NCBI RefSeq assembly: GCF_023823125.1
Contig: NZ_CP090949.1
Span: forward strand, 2,318,001-2,382,000
Origin: Erythrobacter aurantius
GTDB lineage: Bacteria; Pseudomonadota; Alphaproteobacteria; Sphingomonadales; Sphingomonadaceae
Direction of reading: 5' to 3'
DNA: 64,000 nt
Position 1 is the first letter of the stretch. Each line of letters starts with the position of its first letter. Both the position numbers and the translations under genes were made by a program. Shown here in pieces: positions 48,204 through 56,278 of this stretch. The notes beneath the pieces were generated by a model that saw only the letters and a list, made by a program, of their open reading frames with translations, ran no database searches and was not told the DNA's origin.

Positions 48204-48371
48204 GCCAGCTTTTGTCTAGCCGCAAGCTTTGGCCACGTCACGCGTCCACACGCAAATTATCCGCGCCATTTGAGAGTTGCGGCGACATCGCGTATTGTCA
48301 GGCCAAAGGATACAAGGTCGCCATGCAGGCCGCAGCCTGCCCTTTACCTTTGATCGAGAGGCGCAACGGCC

Positions 48372-48839
48372 ATGGCAGCTTTTAAGACGATCCTGTTCAG
48401 CGCAATCGGCCTGACTGTGGCGGTGACAGGCGGAATGTTCGTGCTGGGACAAGCCTCGCAGCGCGGCGCAGCTGCCGGAATTGTGGGCGGAACCCTGGCG
48501 CCTTGTCCGACGAACACCTCCAACTGCGTGTCGAGCGAGGCGGGGACGCCGGATGGCAAGCGGGTCGAGCCGTTTCCGCTGGAGAGCTGGGAAACGCTGC
48601 CTGCCATGATTGAGGACATGGGCGGGGAGATCATTTCGACCTCGGACGGCTACATCGCCGCGAGCTTTACCTCTGGCACTTTCGGGTTCGTCGACGATCT
48701 CGAACTGCGCAAGGGCGACGATACGGTGCACGTCCGCTCCGCCTCGCGGGTCGGGTATTCGGATATGGGGGTCAACGCTGCGCGGGTAGGCCAGCTAAGG
48801 GATGCGGTGTTCGCGGCCGCCCGTGAACCGGTCACGTGA
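48372..48839 (+). CDS. DUF1499 domain protein
   Basis: A 155-residue protein with an N-terminal membrane anchor or signal (TILFSAIGLTVAVTGGMFVL) and a DUF1499 domain: LAPCPTNTSNCVSSEA near residue 42 and SASRVGYSDMGVNAARV near 124 are the family hallmarks. The family is periplasmic and uncharacterised. The gene lies on the plus strand between the minus-strand recN and bamD genes, and is convergent with bamD. Confidence 0.85.
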   Translation: MAAFKTILFSAIGLTVAVTGGMFVLGQASQRGAAAGIVGGTLAPCPTNTSNCVSSEAGTPDGKRVEPFPLESWETLPAMIEDMGGEIISTSDGYIAASFTSGTFGFVDDLELRKGDDTVHVRSASRVGYSDMGVNAARVGQLRDAVFAAAREPVT

Positions 48840-48854
48840 GCTGAGTGATCAGCT
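48839..48854. terminator. Small hairpin between convergent DUF1499 and bamD genes
   Basis: AGCTGA at 48839-48844 pairs with TCAGCT at 48849-48854 around GTGA in the 30-base gap between two convergent genes. The stem is short and lacks a T tract, so it is a weak candidate for termination. Confidence 0.35.
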
Positions 48855-48869
48855 GAATGATCTCTGGCT

Positions 48870-49664
48870 TCAGCTGGGTGTGACGCCGGCGGCGTTGTCC
48901 TGCACCAGTTCGAACGCCTTTTCATACCATTCGGTGCCGGGGTAGTTCGCGCCGAGAACGGCGGCGTATTTCACCGCTTCCTCGCGCAGACCCAGCGCTA
49001 GGCTGCTTTCGGTCAGGCGATACAGCGCTTCGGGTGCGTGGCTGGTGGTTTCGTACTGTTCCACCACGTTGCGGAACCGCAGCGCGCCTGCGAGCCATTG
49101 GCCCGAACGCTGGTAATGCCGACCGATCTCCATTTCCTTGCCCGCAAGGTGATCGGCCACGAGGTCCAGCTTCAGCCGGGCATCGGCGGCGTATTCGGTC
49201 TGCGGGAAGCGGCGGTTCACCTCGCGCAGCGCGGTTTGCGCCTGCTTGGTGATCGACTGGTCGCGGTTCACGTCGCTGATCTGCTCGTAATACGACAGCG
49301 CGATCAGGTAATAGGCGTAAGGCGCATCCTTGTTGCCCGGGTGGATCGAGAGGAAACGCTGCGCGTTCTGGATCGCCTTGTTGTAATCGCGCGCGGTGTA
49401 ATAGCTGAAGGCGCTCATCAACTGCGCGCGGCGGGCCCAGGGCGAATAGGGGTGCTGGCGCTCCACCTCGTCGAACAATGCGGCAGCCAGCACGACATTG
49501 CCCCGGTCAAGCCGGCGCTGCGCCTCGGAATAGAGCGATTCGACGTCGCGCGCGACATAGGCGACGTCTTCATTGGCGGCCCCGCCGCCGCATGCGGCAA
49601 GGGTGGATACAGCCGCGCCCAGCAGGGCGGCACGGGTCAGGCGAATGCGCAAGTTCGTGATCAT
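48870..49664 (-). CDS. bamD: Outer membrane protein assembly factor BamD
   Basis: A 264-residue lipoprotein of the BAM complex that inserts beta-barrel proteins into the outer membrane. The signal ends STLAAC (Cys25), and five TPR-like repeats follow: ESLYSEAQRRLDRGNVVLAA, VERQHPYSPWARRAQLMSAF and AIQNAQRFLSIHPGNKDAPY are typical BamD segments. The ATG at 49664 (MITNLRIRLTRAALL) is chosen over one 12 codons upstream because it gives a proper lipoprotein signal. Confidence 0.93.
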   Translation of the reverse strand: MITNLRIRLTRAALLGAAVSTLAACGGGAANEDVAYVARDVESLYSEAQRRLDRGNVVLAAALFDEVERQHPYSPWARRAQLMSAFSYYTARDYNKAIQNAQRFLSIHPGNKDAPYAYYLIALSYYEQISDVNRDQSITKQAQTALREVNRRFPQTEYAADARLKLDLVADHLAGKEMEIGRHYQRSGQWLAGALRFRNVVEQYETTSHAPEALYRLTESSLALGLREEAVKYAAVLGANYPGTEWYEKAFELVQDNAAGVTPS

Positions 49665-49740
49665 GGAGCGCGGTATAGCCACGGCTCTGCTGAACGCCAA
49701 GTGAAGTTGCGCGGGTTTTCCCGTCCGCCCTGCAGGCGCG

Positions 49741-51681
49741 TCAGATATTGGTGCTGCTCGGGATCAGGCTGGGCAACAGGAAGGTGTAGGGATGCAGCCG
49801 GTTGGCGTTGCGCTCGACAATGGTCTGCTCAACCCCGGCGAGCGCCGCGTTGAACCGCGCCAGCGGCCCGTCTTCACCGATGATCGCCGGGTCCTGGAAC
49901 CATTGCGGATAAGGATATTGCGGCGAGACATAGGTGCCCAGCGGGCGATAATAGATCGAGCCGAGGAGATAGAGCACCTTCAGCTGCTCCAGCGCCATTT
50001 CCTGCGGCGGCATCATCGCCAGCCATTGCGCCTTGGTCGCCCCGCCCTGCACATCCGGAGCCTGCTGCCACAAGGCACCGGTAACCGCGGGCGCGAATTC
50101 CATGATCGCCTTTTGCGGGAAATTGACCGCGGCGTGCTGCGCGCTGCCGGTGAAGATGATCATCGTCAGCACCTGCACCAGATCGGCAATTGTGGCGGGG
50201 GTGACAAAGCCTTCGATGCTGCCCGCCCCGGCTATCGCGCTGCCCCATGCGGCTAGTTCGGTATCGCCCGCGACATCGCTGTCAGCCGCATAATAGACCG
50301 AAACATAAGACCGCACCCAGCCCTCTATCGCTCCCCACACCAGCAGCGCATCGTCGCGATAGGGGTAATCCGCCAGCTTCGAATCCGGGCCGAACCCGCG
50401 CGCGGCGAGATTGCCGGGCAAGGCCCCTTCGGCAAAATTGAAGCTCAGCCGCGCCTTGGCCGCCGTCGCCTGGCTCGATTCGATTGTGCCGGCAAAGATG
50501 TGGTCGATCGGCCCGCCCTTGGTGATCAGCGACACCGCCGCCGCCCAGTTGATGAACAGCGTCCCTTCGAAATGGCGCACCAGCAGCGCCCACAGCGGGT
50601 GCTGTTCCGGCAGGTGGCGATGGGTAGCAACCGCCACCGCTTCGATCACCAGATGGGTGCGCGCCAGATGCGCGAACAGCTCGTGATAATTGCCGTCGGC
50701 GGCCTGCACACAGAACTTCGCCATTTCCCAGCCCCATTGCCGATCCGGATCGGTCGAAGGCGTGATCACCTCGCAAGCGGGATTGGACGGATCGCAATTG
50801 ATCGCGATCGGCATCAGCGAACCCGATTGCGGCGGCACCGCGAACAGCGCGACCGGACAGGTCAGATATTTCGCCTGACCGTTCCAGATCCCCGGTTCTA
50901 TGGTTGCCAGATCCTTGTAATCGCACTGGAAGATGCGCCCATCCGCCAGCGCCGCCTGCAGCGTGTCATTCGGCACGATGGCGGCATATTCTTCGGCAGT
51001 GATCGGGCAGGAGGCAGGCACGCTGCCTTCCACCAGTTCGATTAGCACCGCATTCGGCCCGGCCACCCGGAGCCGCGCGAATTCGCGATCGTCCTGAAAG
51101 GTGTAGGCGATGGCGGGAATGTCGATGGTCTTGAAGATTTCGCAGTAATCATCGATCGAGCGCGGATCGGACGCACCGCTCGCCGCTTTCAAAGCGGCCC
51201 GATGCTCGATCGTGGAAATCAGTTTCGCCGCGTAATCCTTGAGCGCGGCGACACCAGCCTTTGCCGCTTCCTCTTCGAGAAATTCCCCGACAACGGTGCC
51301 GATGTTCTTCTTCGTCACCTTGGTTCCGGCGATCTTCTGTTCGAGCGAAGTCACCAGCTTTTCGACCGCGCCGACAAAGGCCTTGTCCGCGTCAAGCACC
51401 AGCGGATCGAGCGAGGCCAGCCCCTTGGCCGCCAACGCCTCTTCGGCGGCAGTGTCGTTGCGATGGATCTGCAGCAATACACCCACCAGCATCAGCCACC
51501 ATTCGAGCGACGGCTGTTCGCTTTCAGGCAGGTTCTTGACCGCAGGAACACCCGGCAGCGATGGGACCGCATCGGTCCATTCATACTGCTGCTGCATCGT
51601 TTCCAGATACGCCTTGCGCGCCGCCGCCCCGGCAGGATCATTTTGCGGAATTGTTGGGTTTACCGGTGCCTGCTGCGCCAT
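49741..51681 (-). CDS. Lipoxygenase family protein
   Basis: A 646-residue non-heme iron dioxygenase that would add oxygen to polyunsaturated fatty acids. All iron ligands of the plant-type family are present: H338 and H343 in FAHLARTHLV, H516 and N520 in GSAQHAAVN, and the terminal isoleucine I646 as the free carboxylate ligand. The helix after the first pair (VIEAVAVATHRHLPEQHPLW) is also conserved. No signal peptide is evident. Bacterial lipoxygenases are uncommon, and bacteria rarely make polyunsaturated acids, so the substrate may come from outside. Confidence 0.9.
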   Translation of the reverse strand: MAQQAPVNPTIPQNDPAGAAARKAYLETMQQQYEWTDAVPSLPGVPAVKNLPESEQPSLEWWLMLVGVLLQIHRNDTAAEEALAAKGLASLDPLVLDADKAFVGAVEKLVTSLEQKIAGTKVTKKNIGTVVGEFLEEEAAKAGVAALKDYAAKLISTIEHRAALKAASGASDPRSIDDYCEIFKTIDIPAIAYTFQDDREFARLRVAGPNAVLIELVEGSVPASCPITAEEYAAIVPNDTLQAALADGRIFQCDYKDLATIEPGIWNGQAKYLTCPVALFAVPPQSGSLMPIAINCDPSNPACEVITPSTDPDRQWGWEMAKFCVQAADGNYHELFAHLARTHLVIEAVAVATHRHLPEQHPLWALLVRHFEGTLFINWAAAVSLITKGGPIDHIFAGTIESSQATAAKARLSFNFAEGALPGNLAARGFGPDSKLADYPYRDDALLVWGAIEGWVRSYVSVYYAADSDVAGDTELAAWGSAIAGAGSIEGFVTPATIADLVQVLTMIIFTGSAQHAAVNFPQKAIMEFAPAVTGALWQQAPDVQGGATKAQWLAMMPPQEMALEQLKVLYLLGSIYYRPLGTYVSPQYPYPQWFQDPAIIGEDGPLARFNAALAGVEQTIVERNANRLHPYTFLLPSLIPSSTNI

Positions 51682-51794
51682 GTTATTCTCCGACCTCGTG
51701 ATTACACGCAGGACAACTTGCAGTTTATGGTAAACAATCCTTTAAGTTGCTGATTTTACTTTTATTGGACAAGTCCAGACGAGTTTCGTGAATT

Positions 51795-51809
51795 CTAACC
51801 ATTTGTTAG
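51795..51809. promoter_or_regulatory. Short inverted repeat upstream of the diguanylate cyclase gene
   Basis: CTAAC at 51795-51799 and GTTAG at 51805-51809 are reverse complements separated by five bases, 24 bases before the ATG at 51834. The position suits an operator or leader hairpin. With only five base pairs this is a weak call. Confidence 0.25.
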
Positions 51810-51833
51810 GTGACCCGCGCTAATCCCCCTTTC

Positions 51834-52154
51834 ATGAGTGGTTTCAAGAAGTTCGTCGCACGCCATGCGGTCCCGGATGTGGCTCCGGATATTCGCGATG
51901 AATTCGTGATCCACGCCGCGGGCGAAGTACAAAAGAACGCCCGCTGGCTGTTCTTCCTGCTGTTCCTGACGACCCCGCTGGCGATGTTTGCGGGCAACCC
52001 GGATGTGTGCGCGTGGGCATGCCGATCGCGATGGGCGCTTACTGCCTGCTCGGCTTCGTCATGCTCAGCCGCCGGATCGATTTTTCCGCGCGCCCGAAAG
52101 TCGCCGCGCATTATGTCGTCGACAGCGCAATCTCCAGCTGCTTCGGCGCGGTGA
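51834..52154 (+). pseudogene. N-terminal fragment of a frameshifted diguanylate cyclase
   Basis: The ATG at 51834 opens a frame encoding MSGFKKFVARHAVPDVAPDI and a first membrane segment (WLFFLLFLTTPLAMFAG). At about 52004-52009, in a TGTGTG run, the sensible sequence jumps to another frame, where the next membrane segment and the GGDEF domain continue. The rest of this frame to 52154 is shadow. A one-base loss or two-base gain would explain it. Together the two frames give a normal membrane-bound GGDEF protein. Confidence 0.6.
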
Positions 52155-52996
52155 TCTGTTCATCGTGGTGCGTGCTCAGCTGGCTCTACGCACCGGCGGA
52201 TGACCGGCTGCAATTCCCGATCATTCTGGTGATGGGCGCGCTGGCGACGGCCTATTGCCTTGCCAATGTCCGCATCGGAGCAATTGCCAATCTGGTGATC
52301 GACCTGCTGCCGATTTCGCTCTTGCTCGTTACCAGCGGGCGGACGCTGGATTTCGCCGCAGGGTGCAGCCTGTTGTTTGCGGGATTGTTCCAGTGGCGCA
52401 TGATCAACGCGCACCAGCGCCACGTGCTCGATCTGCTGCAACTCAAGAAGCAGAACCGCACTCTGGCTCTCACCGATCCGCTCACCGGCCTGCTCAATCG
52501 CCGCGCGCTTCAGGATTTCGCCGATGCGCTGGGCGATGATCGCGAACCGGCCCGGCTGCTGTTGATCGACATTGATCGGTTCAAGGCGATCAACGATGCC
52601 CACGGGCACGACATGGGCGATGAAGTGCTGGTCAGGGTGGCGCAGATCATCGACGGGTTCAGCGGCAACAATGTCAGCGCCGCGCGGCTGGGTGGCGAAG
52701 AATTCGCCCTGCTGGGCAGCAATGCCGATCTGCCCCCGGCAACGGCCTTGCAGCTTCTCGCCGCAGTTCGCGAAGCGGACATGCCGCATGGGCAGCAGGT
52801 GACGATCAGCGTCGGCATTGCCGAAGGCATGCTTAACCACGAAGACGGCTGGCAACGGCTTTACACCGATGCCGACAGGGCACTGTACGAAGCGAAGAAC
52901 ACCGGCCGCAACCGTTTCTGCCATATCAAGGAAATCGACGAAGGCCAGCCGCGCCGCCGCGCCGCAGACCTTCCCGTGCCGTCAGCCGCAGCCTGA
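52007..52996 (+). CDS. GGDEF diguanylate cyclase (5' part in another frame)
   Basis: A frame open from a GTG at 52007 encodes up to 329 residues: several membrane helices (PIAMGAYCLLGFVML, AVICSSWCVLSWLY, FPIILVMGALATAYCLANV, LVIDLLPISLLLV), then a GGDEF domain from about residue 160 with LTDPLTGLLNRRALQDFA, DIDRFKAINDAHGHDMGDEV and the active-site RLGGEEF. It should make cyclic di-GMP from GTP. No RxxD inhibitory site stands five residues before GGEEF. The GTG has no clear binding site, so the intact ancestor most likely began at 51834. Expression of a functional product is uncertain. Confidence 0.75.
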   Translation: MRVGMPIAMGAYCLLGFVMLSRRIDFSARPKVAAHYVVDSAISSCFGAVICSSWCVLSWLYAPADDRLQFPIILVMGALATAYCLANVRIGAIANLVIDLLPISLLLVTSGRTLDFAAGCSLLFAGLFQWRMINAHQRHVLDLLQLKKQNRTLALTDPLTGLLNRRALQDFADALGDDREPARLLLIDIDRFKAINDAHGHDMGDEVLVRVAQIIDGFSGNNVSAARLGGEEFALLGSNADLPPATALQLLAAVREADMPHGQQVTISVGIAEGMLNHEDGWQRLYTDADRALYEAKNTGRNRFCHIKEIDEGQPRRRAADLPVPSAAA

Positions 52997-53009
52997 ACAG
53001 GCTCGCGCG

Positions 53010-53276
53010 CTATTTGCGTGTGCGTTCCAGCAGATCGACCAGTTCTTCAAACTTTTCGCGCTGTTCCTTTTCATCGCCGCTGGCGATGGCTTCGGCCACG
53101 CAGCAGGCGGCGTGGTCTTTCAGCACCTGGCTTTCTACCTTGGCCAGCGCAGCCTTGATCGCCTGGATCTGGTGCAGCACATCCATGCAATAACGATCAT
53201 CCTCGATCATCTGGGCAACTCCGCGCACTTGCCCTGAAATCCGGTTGAGCCGCTTTACCTTGTCTGCCGCCTTCAT
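53010..53276 (-). CDS. csoR: CsoR-type copper-sensing transcriptional repressor
   Basis: An 88-residue four-helix regulator of the CsoR/RcnR family. The copper ligands fit the C-H-C pattern: C30 in DRYCMDVLHQI, H55 and C59 in LKDHAACCV, with the spacings (25 and 4) of known CsoR proteins. It should leave DNA when it binds Cu(I). It is divergent from copA with a 75-base gap that contains a matching palindrome, so it very likely controls the copper genes. Confidence 0.88.
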   Translation of the reverse strand: MKAADKVKRLNRISGQVRGVAQMIEDDRYCMDVLHQIQAIKAALAKVESQVLKDHAACCVAEAIASGDEKEQREKFEELVDLLERTRK

Positions 53277-53295
53277 TGCCTACTGCCCTGTTTAC

Positions 53296-53312
53296 ATACC
53301 TGCTGGGGGTAT
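53296..53312. promoter_or_regulatory. Candidate CsoR operator between csoR and copA
   Basis: ATACC at 53296-53300 and GGTAT at 53308-53312 flank a G-rich centre, matching the TACC...GGTA core with a G-tract typical of CsoR sites. It lies in the divergent csoR-copA promoter region, 40 bases before the copA ATG. Confidence 0.65.
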
Positions 53313-53351
53313 AGTAACGCTGCCCGTCCCCCGAACGAATCAGATCTACCC

Positions 53352-55058
53352 ATGCCCCTTGTCCCATCCCGCCGCGGTTTCATAACCAGCACGGCCGCGC
53401 TCGCAGCCGCTGCCACCCTGCCCATGCCTGCATGGGCGCGCGGAGGCTCGATCGGCCATGCCCGCAACGGATTTGGCGAACTTTCGGGCGAGGACATCAA
53501 CCTGTCAATCGGTAATGCGCATTTTGCAACCGGCGGTCAAACCGGCCACGCCTTTGCCGTCAACGGCACGGTGCCCGGTCCGCTGCTGCGATTGAAGGAG
53601 GGGCAGAACGTCCGGCTGCACGTCACCAACAATTTGGACGAAGACAGCTCGATCCACTGGCACGGGCTGCTTTTGCCGTTCCAGTTCGACGGTGTGCCCG
53701 GTGTCAGCTTCCCCGGAATCAAGCCGGGCGAAACCTTCACCTATGAATTCCCGATCCGCCAGAACGGCACCTATTGGTGGCATTCGCATTCGGGACTTCA
53801 GGAACAGGCCGGGCACTACGGGCCGATCATCATCGAAAGCGCCGATCCAGATCCGCGATATGATCGCGACTATGTCGTGCTGCTGAGCGAGTTCACGCCG
53901 ATCCACCCGCATGAAATCATGCGCAAGCTGAAGGTCGGCGAACATTACTTCCAGCGCCAGATGCAGACCATGCGCGAAGGCGAGATGCCCGGAAGCGAGC
54001 GGCGCATGTGGGGCCAGATGCGGATGAACCCGCGCGACATCGCCGATGTGACCGGCGCGACCTACACCTATCTGATCAACGGGCACGGCCCTGCCGACAA
54101 TCTGCAACTGGAATTCCGCCCCGGCGAGCGGGTGAGACTGCGGGTGATCAATGGATCAGCCATGACCTTCTTCAACGTCCGCATCCCCGGTGTGCCGATG
54201 ACGGTGATCCAGGCCGACGGGCAGGATGTGGCCGAAGTCGAGGTGGACGAATTCCAGATCGGGGTTGCCGAGACCTATGACGTGATCGTCGCGCCTTCGG
54301 ACGGCAGCCACGCGATCGTGGCGGAGGCGATGGACCGCAGCGGCATGGTCGTTGCCAGCCTGACAAGCCACAAGGGGCACATTGCGACGCCGCCTCCCCT
54401 GCGCAAGATTCCGACGCTGACGATGACGGACATGGGCATGATGGATCATGCCGCGATGGGGCATGGCTCGCACGACATGGGCGGCATGCAGCACAACATG
54501 CGCGACACTTCGCTGTTGCCCGATGACGTGGAGGTTGGCCCCGGCATCGACATGGTTGCGCCCAGCCCGATGGACCGGATGGATTTTCCCGGGCTCGGCC
54601 TCGACGATGTGCCGCACCGGGTGCTGCGCTACACCGATCTCAAGGCGAAGCGGATGAACCCGCACCGCATGGTGGAGCGCGAGATGGAAATCCATCTCAC
54701 CGGCAACATGGAACGATACATGTGGAGCTTTGACGGGCGGAAGTTCACTTCAGTTACCGATGATCCGATCCGCTTCGGCTATGACGAGCGGGTGCGGGTG
54801 AAGCTCGTCAACCAGACAATGATGGCGCATCCGATCCATTTGCACGGCCATTTCTTCGAACTGGTCAACGGCGCGGACCATATGCACCAGCCCCTGAAGC
54901 ACACCGTGGTGGTGCAGCCGGGCGGAACCGCGACTTTCGATCTGACCGCGGACGAGCCGGGGGACTGGGCGTTCCACTGCCACATGCTCTACCACATGCA
55001 CGCCGGGATGATGCAGGTGGTGACGGTGCGGCCGTTCCCCGAAGGAGAGGGTGCGTGA
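53352..55058 (+). CDS. copA: Copper resistance multicopper oxidase CopA
   Basis: A 568-residue periplasmic oxidase exported by the Tat system (SRRGFITSTAALAAAATLP). Copper-binding motifs of three cupredoxin domains are present: HWHGLLLPFQFDG and WWHSHSG near the N-terminus, and HPIHLHGHFFEL and HCHMLYHMHAGMM near the C-terminus, giving type 1, 2 and 3 sites. A methionine- and histidine-rich insert (MTDMGMMDHAAMGHGSHDMG) near residue 357 is the CopA hallmark for copper binding. It probably oxidises Cu(I) to the less toxic Cu(II). copB overlaps its stop. Confidence 0.93.
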   Translation: MPLVPSRRGFITSTAALAAAATLPMPAWARGGSIGHARNGFGELSGEDINLSIGNAHFATGGQTGHAFAVNGTVPGPLLRLKEGQNVRLHVTNNLDEDSSIHWHGLLLPFQFDGVPGVSFPGIKPGETFTYEFPIRQNGTYWWHSHSGLQEQAGHYGPIIIESADPDPRYDRDYVVLLSEFTPIHPHEIMRKLKVGEHYFQRQMQTMREGEMPGSERRMWGQMRMNPRDIADVTGATYTYLINGHGPADNLQLEFRPGERVRLRVINGSAMTFFNVRIPGVPMTVIQADGQDVAEVEVDEFQIGVAETYDVIVAPSDGSHAIVAEAMDRSGMVVASLTSHKGHIATPPPLRKIPTLTMTDMGMMDHAAMGHGSHDMGGMQHNMRDTSLLPDDVEVGPGIDMVAPSPMDRMDFPGLGLDDVPHRVLRYTDLKAKRMNPHRMVEREMEIHLTGNMERYMWSFDGRKFTSVTDDPIRFGYDERVRVKLVNQTMMAHPIHLHGHFFELVNGADHMHQPLKHTVVVQPGGTATFDLTADEPGDWAFHCHMLYHMHAGMMQVVTVRPFPEGEGA

Positions 55059-56125
55059 TCCGCCTGCTCCCGGTTCTCGCTGCAGCTCTCGTGGCGGTCC
55101 CTGTTGCCGCACAGGACGTCGCAGAAGACGAATTGACGAACTGCGTTGGCCCTAAGGAACGACAGGTCTGCAAGGACGCAGACGGGAATGAGGTCATCGT
55201 GGCACAGGAGACGCGCGCTTACGTCGAACCTCCAAGGAGCCGCCCCATCCCGACCGAGCCGATGGCCCCGATGGATCACTGCGCAATGGGCCACCTTCCG
55301 CCGGAGCAATGCCCGCCCAGGGATGAGCACGCAGGCCACGCCATGCCGCAGGACAAGTCCGCTCCCGGCGCCGTGCCCGAAACCGCTATCCCGCAGCGCG
55401 CTTTCGATGGGCCGCGCCATGCCGCCGACGCGATCTGGGGAGCGGAAGCCATGGCCCCCGCCCGCACTGCCCTTGCCGAGAGTCACGGTGCCATGCGCTC
55501 AGGCATGGTGATGCTCGAACGGCTCGAAGCGCGCATCCCCACCGAAGGCGGCTCCGAAGGCTATCTGTGGGACGCGCAAGCCTTCTACGGCGGCGACATC
55601 AACCGGCTGGTGATCAAGACCGAGGGTGAAGGCGAATTCGGCGGCGGGATCGAGGATGCCGAGATCCAGGCGCTCTACAGCCGCGCCATCGGCCCCTTCT
55701 TCGACCTGCAGGCCGGCGTCCGCATCGACCCTGAGCCCGACACCCGCAGCCATGCCGTCATCGGCGTCCAGGGCCTTGCGCCCTACATGTTCGAGCTCGA
55801 CGCCGCGCTGTTCCTGTCCGACCGCGGCGACATCACCGCCCGGATCGAGGCCGAGTACGACCAGCGCATCACCCAGCGCCTGATCCTGCAACCCCGCATC
55901 GAAGCCGAACTCTCCGCCCAGTCCATCCCCGAACGCGGAATTGGCGCGGGGTTCACCAAGGTCGAACCCGGCCTGCGCCTGCGGTATGAGATCGAGCGCG
56001 AATTCGCCCCTTACATCGGTATCGAATACGAAGCGAAGACGGGCGAGACAGCCGACATCGCCCGCGCCGCCGGCGAAGACCCGGACGGGATCAAGCTGCT
56101 GATCGGCCTGCGCGCCTGGTTCTGA
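55055..56125 (+). CDS. copB: Copper resistance outer membrane protein CopB
   Basis: A 356-residue protein starting with a GTG that overlaps the copA stop (GTGA), preceded by a GGAGAGG site. A signal peptide (LPVLAAALVAVPVAAQ) leads to a region with methionine and histidine (MAPMDHCAMGHLPPEQC), then an outer-membrane beta-barrel of about 230 residues with alternating strands ending in RAWF, a typical barrel terminus. It works with CopA in copper tolerance by binding or exporting copper. Confidence 0.9.
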   Translation: MIRLLPVLAAALVAVPVAAQDVAEDELTNCVGPKERQVCKDADGNEVIVAQETRAYVEPPRSRPIPTEPMAPMDHCAMGHLPPEQCPPRDEHAGHAMPQDKSAPGAVPETAIPQRAFDGPRHAADAIWGAEAMAPARTALAESHGAMRSGMVMLERLEARIPTEGGSEGYLWDAQAFYGGDINRLVIKTEGEGEFGGGIEDAEIQALYSRAIGPFFDLQAGVRIDPEPDTRSHAVIGVQGLAPYMFELDAALFLSDRGDITARIEAEYDQRITQRLILQPRIEAELSAQSIPERGIGAGFTKVEPGLRLRYEIEREFAPYIGIEYEAKTGETADIARAAGEDPDGIKLLIGLRAWF

Positions 56126-56132
56126 GCCGCAA

Positions 56133-56157
56133 CCGCCCGCAAGGCGGGGCCAATTTT
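56133..56157 (+). terminator. Terminator of the copper operon
   Basis: CCGCC at 56133-56137 pairs with GGCGG at 56143-56147 around CGCAA, 8 bases after the copB stop, followed by a short AATTTT run at 56152-56157. The stem is short but placement and T run are right for a rho-independent terminator. Confidence 0.55.
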
Positions 56158-56188
56158 CCTACTCCGGGCTTTTGTGGTTTAGGCTCAT

Positions 56189-56239
56189 CGGTCGCTTGCG
56201 ACCGCAAGGGCGACCGCCCGCCCGCAGCGCCGCAGGCGC
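56189..56239. repeat. Dispersed hairpin element, copy 2
   Basis: A perfect 7-bp hairpin (CGGTCGC at 56189-56195, GCGACCG at 56198-56204) runs into the 29-base tail shared with 22998-23026 (26 of 29 identical), and a second hairpin GCGCC-GCA-GGCGC lies at 56227-56239. It sits between the copper operon and the HTH protein gene. Confidence 0.65.
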
Positions 56240-56278
56240 GAGGAAATCGCGCGCCGGATGGCGTGCGGAAAGGAAAAA

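Noticed and set aside
48204..48371. LexA (SOS) box upstream of recN
   Set aside because: I looked for GTTC-N7-GTTC and similar arrangements before recN and found none.
51282..52154. Insertion sequence or recombinase next to the frameshifted cyclase or the lipoxygenase
   Set aside because: No transposase-like ORF or terminal repeats were found there.
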